Below are positions 60,451 to 64,000 of a DNA stretch of 64,000 nucleotides, in pieces. The DNA is taken from positions 70,396,322 to 70,460,321 of the forward strand of contig NW_026262593.1 of assembly GCF_021869535.1 (NCBI RefSeq), given 5' to 3'. Position 1 is the stretch's first letter, and every line of letters starts with the position of its first letter. The stretch comes from Mytilus californianus (Eukaryota; Mollusca; Bivalvia; Mytilida; Mytilidae). Under the pieces are notes generated by a model, which did not search any database, had not been told where the DNA came from, and saw nothing but the letters and a program-made list of their open reading frames with translations. Both the position numbers and the translations under genes were made by a program.

Positions 60451-61330
60451 TTGTTGGGACTCTATATCATTGAACACTATATTGTATATTGATCTCTATA
60501 TGATATTTGGTTTTTCTGTTTCTACTATCTTATTGACATTTATCCCTTGTTTCCCTTTATATATCTAATTGTTTTATATTAATACAGAAAGATGGCTTGT
60601 ATAGATCCACAAATAACTTTTCCATTTGGAATTTTTGGTTCCATTAAGGCTCACTGTAGCTTGGAAGCAAAAACGAAAAAAAAACCAATATCGATTGACA
60701 ATTAAAAGAACCTACAGTGCATGAAAATGTTCGACCCCCTCGGGCTCCCGTTGGTTGTTTGTGTTTAGAAAATCATAAAACTGACCACAAGTATTAAAAA
60801 AATCTGAGTGTTTTGGATTAAGGCCAATAAATATCTTTTACATTCGTGAACTGTTAAACACAAAACCTGCTTTAAAATATGACCAAATATTTGGTAACAG
60901 TTGTACACTGAAAAAAAAAAAAAAAAGAAAAACTTTGTTCTTAAATTAATGCATAGGCTTTAGAGGTCATTGTTTGCATCAAAATATTGACGGTCAATAC
61001 AATTTGACTTTGCAAATAATATGATTCCAGTATAAAAAAACCAGAATCCAATAACATAAACATATTATTTTTTTTTAAACTTGAATCACTCATTTAATCA
61101 AAAAGCTCTCCCAAAATTTTATTAAAAGTAAACGTACGTGTAAAAACTCCTCGTCCTCCTGCTTCTGATATCATTCCTCCTCCTACTCCTGATATAATTC
61201 CTCCTCCTCCTCCTCCTCCTCCTCCTCCTCCCCCTCCTCCTCCTCCTCCTCCTTTAAGCTGTTTTCCATAAGTATATATCAGTAAGGAGAAAAATAGCAT
61301 AAAAGTCGATCTTGTAAAGCTCCCAACCAT
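54785..61330 (-). CDS. CRP3: secreted peptide with polyglycine linker, two exons
   Basis: Exon 1 is 61330-61138: start M-V-G-S-F-T, signal segment S-T-F-M-L-F-F-S-L-L-I-Y-T-Y-G closely matching CRP2, then K-Q-L-K, an uninterrupted run of 18 glycines, a Gly-rich tail (V-G-G-G-M-I-S-E-A-G-G-R-G) and donor GTACGT. Exon 2 is 54897-54785: acceptor ATTTCAG, start R-L-V-F-P-Y-C-Q-Q-K-C, the C-F-C-R-C-A-C run, ending K-E-C-G-C-T and TGA 54787-54785. The phase-1 junction gives His and a 101-residue precursor. There are eight cysteines: relative to CRP1, those at exon-2 codons 4 and 20 are Phe and Tyr. The intron is ~6.2 kb and full of retroelement debris, the largest of the three. Alternative: exon 1 could splice to an unseen nearer exon, but phase and homology favour this pairing. 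Confidence 0.7.
55690..56080 (-). pseudogene. Penelope-like reverse transcriptase fragment in the CRP3 intron
   Basis: On the minus strand it retains Y-T-D-F-V-W-R-C-V-L-F-T-T-K-M-L-Q and A-R-Y-H-M-S-V-F-Q-L, aligning with the 39672-40025 fragment in P. Heavily degenerate. Confidence 0.55.
56150..56530 (+). pseudogene. Degenerate Penelope-like element fragment, opposite strand
   Basis: Plus strand reads E-I-K-D-T-T-D-T and S-Y-L-D-V-F-L-N-I-D, a stop, then K-R-D-D-F-N-F-P, P-S-Y-G-V-F-I-S-Q-F-I-R-Y-A-R-A-C-S and L-L-T-Q-K-L-L-Q, with F-Y-G-H-N-Y-E-L-V-D after a frameshift. Same protein region as 35307-35594. Faces the 55690-56080 fragment head-on. Confidence 0.65.
57210..57540 (+). repeat. 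High-copy repeat tail (same family as 33850-34240)
   Basis: TTTATTTGTACTATATTCCTGTCA, TTTTAACGGTATTTTTAACATTACCATATA, TTGGTTTGTGACCCG and GAACAGCGGTA are shared with 33850-34240. Confidence 0.65.
57600..58190. repeat. Dispersed repeat, retroposon-like
   Basis: Contains GAAAATGCTGATGTGTCAAAGAGAC, GACCAAAGCAGAAAACAGCC, AATTCCGCACCCAGAGGCTG, GGGACAGGCGCAAAAATGCG and TTTTAAAAGAAGTCCGAGTCC-like sequence, which I recognise as a mussel high-copy repeat; its tail also appears in reverse near 12190-12560. No ORF. Confidence 0.55.
58355..59310 (-). pseudogene. Penelope-like reverse transcriptase copy with an internal 211-bp duplication
   Basis: On the minus strand from 59310: F-R-Q-F-I-G-I-P-M-G-T-N-Y-A-P (59230-59180 region), then Y-N-F-N-G-K-L-N-A and Y-D-K-R-D-D-F-S, P-S-Y-G-V-Y-I-F-Q-L-V-R-F-A-R-V-C-N-N, and L-L-Q-Q-G-F-R-N-H-Q-L-V-K-T-F-T-K-F-Y-H-R-Y. 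The stretch around Y-D-K-R-D-D...R-V-C-N-N occurs twice (about 58604-58795 and 58815-58985; period 211 bp). Several stops and shifts; not functional. Confidence 0.72.
59400..59665. repeat. Foldback element with nested inverted repeats
   Basis: CCTGTTCAGATTATATTGA near 59409 pairs with TCAATATAATCTAACAGG near 59449. A second pair, ATATTGACTCGATATAACTATTTTT (near 59549) with the complement of AAAAATAGTAACGTCGAGTCAATAT (near 59635), encloses ~60 bp. Likely a MITE remnant. Confidence 0.6.
60112..60203 (+). repeat. tRNA-derived SINE head
   Basis: Box A TGGTCTCGTGGTAGC (60131) and box B GCGGGTTCGTACCCC (60169) are at tRNA spacing. A T-stem, a wobble-containing anticodon stem with loop CTCGAAT (anticodon CGA) and a partly paired acceptor can be drawn. 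It interrupts sequence shared between P and Q, indicating insertion after that duplication. A decayed tRNA gene is the alternative. Confidence 0.65.
60249..60690. repeat. Direct repeat ~170 bp, two copies ~270 bp apart, with (ATC)n between
   Basis: CTGTTTCTACTATCTTATTG through GGCTCACTGTAGCTTGGAA occurs at 60249-60400 and 60518-60665. An (ATC)10-type run lies at 60420-60450, giving the poly-Ser frame seen there, which is not a supported gene. Confidence 0.75.
61199..61253 (-). repeat. (GGA)n microsatellite inside CRP3 exon 1
   Basis: Eighteen GGN codons (one GGG, the rest GGA) on the minus strand, with further interrupted GGA codons to 61150. It encodes the glycine run of CRP3. Confidence 0.9.
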
Positions 61331-63020
61331 TATTGTAAAGTGTATCAGTTATGCAAATTGTTCATTTGTCCGAACGCGTCTTCTTTTTCTTAACTTAAAA
61401 TCCCCATTTATCAAATTAATTACTAGTATATGTAAATTAACATGGAAATAGACTAGCTGTACGGATGTAAATACATTTCGAATAACCATTTACAGATTTT
61501 TCGCTTGAACTCTTCCGTTTCCTTCATGATATTGCAAAATATATTTAACGACACAAAAATCACATCATCGCATCACTTATGTAAACATATTTTATGTATT
61601 AAATTTAAATTAAATAATAGTCATTATTTGTCATAAACATATTAATAAAAATGATTAATTAATGGGATCCAGGAACAAGCTGTTAACTTATATCAATCCG
61701 TTTTCTTATGTTAATGAAAACATTTCATATGTACATTACTTAAGAAGTATAATGTATAAAATTAAAATAAAATATAACACTACATTATAAACAAACAAAA
61801 AAACGTAATAATATTGTAACACAAGAAGAAGATAAAATATCAGATATATCAGAAACGCAATAGTGAAGTGTATCTTTCTGAACGGACACAAGTATTTTAG
61901 ATATACATATGCACAGTAGACCTGTTGAGCAAGATGTTTGTAATTTACTCAAATATGTTACTCCTTAGTATGGATGTTTGAACTGCCAAGAATATTTCGA
62001 GTTTTGTTCATTGCTGAGTTCCATTGAACATAGCAAACTTTCGTCCGACAAGAAATGTTTCATTCTGATGTTATAAAAATGCTTTTCACGCATGATCTGA
62101 AATTGGGGGCAGTGCAACAAGCAAAATGGAATGACCACTATATTTTGATTAAAAGATGCTGATTTACAGAACTGCATCGCATTTGCAGTTTTGCGTGTTA
62201 AATATGACAAAGCGCTTATCAATGAAATAATGATATTGGATATCCCTAAATCTCCCCCTGAAGTACTAGTGTCAGCACTGTAAGGGAGGAGATTCGATGA
62301 GAGTACAGTACAGGTAAATAATAATTTGAATAAAAGACTGTTATTGCATGGTGAACCAGGGGATCAAATATAAATTTCTTATAACATGATTATGTATTGT
62401 TGCATTGGATTCTGATACTAGATTCGATAAATATTCCGGTGTACTCTACCAATTCTTTCGATCTTTACGTTATGCATAACCTCTTTGTAACAATGTAACA
62501 ATGTCTACTTTATTTATGAACATATTTTTCAAAAAAAAAAACAATTATGCATTAACGAAAAAATCGTTAGTTTTATGAATTCAACAGAGTTCAGAAAATT
62601 CAAAAATCAAAAGTCGTTTGTCAAAATATGTAATTTGTAGAAATGTGGCTAGCCAACAGAAAACACCCCAAGATCTGTCGGTTTTACACATATTTTACAA
62701 GATATTGGTAATTTGGCTTCAAACTGATTACATTTAGTGCACAACACCATACACTGCCAAAATATCCTTCGTTTGATATTTTGTCATTATAATTTAGATA
62801 TATGAAAGCTTTATGCTACAAACAATATTTTACTGAGATGTTAATGTGTGTAAAACACCTTTTGAGGTTTAGCTGTTGCACATATAAATGTGAATAAAAA
62901 GTAAGCATGAAATGACCCTTTTAAGCCAATTTCTTAAAATTCTAGCTACATGTTTATAACGTTAAAGTGACATCACTATTGACCTTCCTGACCTGAAGTT
63001 TTAATCAACCGGTTCGTTTA

Positions 63021-64000
63021 TCAATAAATTTAAAAAAAGAAGATGTGGAAAAATTTTAATTTTATTTTTGCAATTCCAGGGGCCGAATAATGGCATACCA
63101 CCTCCACTTGTCAACTTGAACAAAATGCAGATATGACCTGAAAGTCATCATTTTACCAAACGACCACAACACAGCTTCATATGTGCTGGCACTACAAACA
63201 CAATCTAAATGATTGATTGATTGATATCTGGTTGCGTAACATACACTGGCAAATTTCTCATGCATGTCCAGGACAAGAACAAATGAACAATAAATACAAA
63301 GGGTAAGTCCTGTAATAGAGGCAGTTCAGGATGAAAGAAGGGGAGACATTTGGACTGCGACTGGAAAATATGGGTAAATCGGATTGAGACAGGAATTTTG
63401 TCTAGCCCTTGCGGACCCCTAAAAGACTTGTTGTAAAAAGTAAAATAACAAAAATACCGAACTCGGACTGGACGTGGTTTCTTACTTGCCCCACTTTAGC
63501 AAGAGTTTTACTACCGGTCGGTAGTCACCCTTGAATTTGAAAGAGTACTGAGTACAATGTTCACGATTTGATTAACATCCAAGAACTGTAATATCACAAT
63601 AAATCATCAAACGCGAACGAAAAGCATACTCGATCAAACATTTATGTACTGAAACTAGCTTTTTGAGGGGTCCGTAGATGGCCTACTGCAAGACTAGATT
63701 TCCGTTCATCTGGGTTTCCGTCCATATACAAATTACCCTCATTTTGAAGAGGCATCACACATTTCCTGCCCATTATCCCGATCGACTCCAATTGTTTGAA
63801 CTGTTGTATTTTTCTCATCATGAACCTGCATGGAAAATTTGCCACTGGAAGTATTTTTTTTCAAATTGATGAACAAGCAAATTTTGATTATTTCAGGGAT
63901 ATTGAATAATGTGACTGCTAGTACAAGGCCATTCGAATTAAGGAGGGCTGAATGATTTCACCAATTTTGGAAATAGATACATTTATTCTAATCTTGATGA
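63021..64000. other. No recognisable gene; repeat-like DNA
   Basis: Contains a short tail fragment (63436-63470) and a GC-richer stretch (63640-63870) open on both strands with M-M-R-K-I-Q-Q-F and K-C-V-M-P-L-Q-N-E-G on the minus strand. I think this is a dispersed repeat, but cannot name it. Confidence 0.35.

Larger units (their letters stand above)
54485..63020. repeat. Segmental duplicate block Q (partner P)
   Basis: Counterpart of 38815-42245, enlarged by insertions between about 56150 and 59660 and at 60112. Homology to P resumes at ATAGAGCTTGATACAATGCA (59984), continues through the signal-peptide exon (61138-61330) and reaches the CGGTTTAATCAAC-like sequence near 63005. Confidence 0.8.

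Noticed and set aside
60359-60568. Frame with a poly-serine run
   Set aside because: The run is an (ATC)n microsatellite between two direct repeats; no other coding evidence.

Overview
The window looks like nuclear DNA of a marine bivalve, most likely a mussel of the Mytilus type. It is AT-rich, has no bacterial-style gene packing, and its real exons are short islands in repeat-derived DNA. The repeats (Penelope-like element tails, tRNA-derived SINEs, foldback MITEs, a '...GCGCTTCGGACGC...' family) and the coding families (Mab-21/cGAS-like proteins, PF03407-type glycosyltransferases, small cysteine-rich secreted peptides) fit a mussel. The species call rests on recognition of these families, not on a search.

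Layout. (1) 1-9867 is a giant imperfect palindrome with arms of about 4.45 kb around an 888-bp spacer (4450-5337). The spacer holds the 5' half of a Mab-21/cGAS-like nucleotidyltransferase gene; its 3' half lies in the left arm and again, inverted and decayed, in the right arm. (2) 10.8-13.2 kb carries a two-exon gene for a secreted 10-cysteine peptide (called CRP1 here). (3) 12.56-18.4 kb (arm A) is repeated in inverted orientation at 46.9-52.5 kb (arm A'). Both arms carry decayed copies of a PF03407-like glycosyltransferase, and A' carries an orphan, broken copy of CRP1 exon 2. A second short inverted pair, B (25.9-26.7 kb) and B' (46.0-46.9 kb), belongs to the same event. The 7.5 kb between A and B on the left has no counterpart on the right. 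(4) 29.4-37.8 kb is a tandem duplication of a ~4.2 kb unit, each copy with a 34-bp minisatellite and its own later insertions. (5) 38.8-42.2 kb (block P) and 54.5-63.0 kb (block Q) are diverged direct segmental duplicates. Each holds one more cysteine-rich peptide gene on the minus strand (CRP2, CRP3). (6) The rest is LINE and Penelope-like retroelement debris, MITEs, SINEs and simple repeats.

The main biological content is the CRP family: three genes with the same architecture (exon 1 = signal peptide, phase-1 intron, exon 2 = a C-x2-C-Q-Q-K-C-x-C-x-C-x-C core) plus one pseudo-exon, spread by local inverted and direct duplication. Exon 2 is conserved, whereas the stretch between signal peptide and cysteine core is free to vary; in CRP3 it is an 18-residue polyglycine run encoded by a microsatellite. 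I do not recognise this cysteine pattern as a named mussel antimicrobial peptide family. The second theme is an immune-type nucleotidyltransferase gene caught inside a long inverted repeat. Apart from the CRPs, every gene I can identify here is disrupted.
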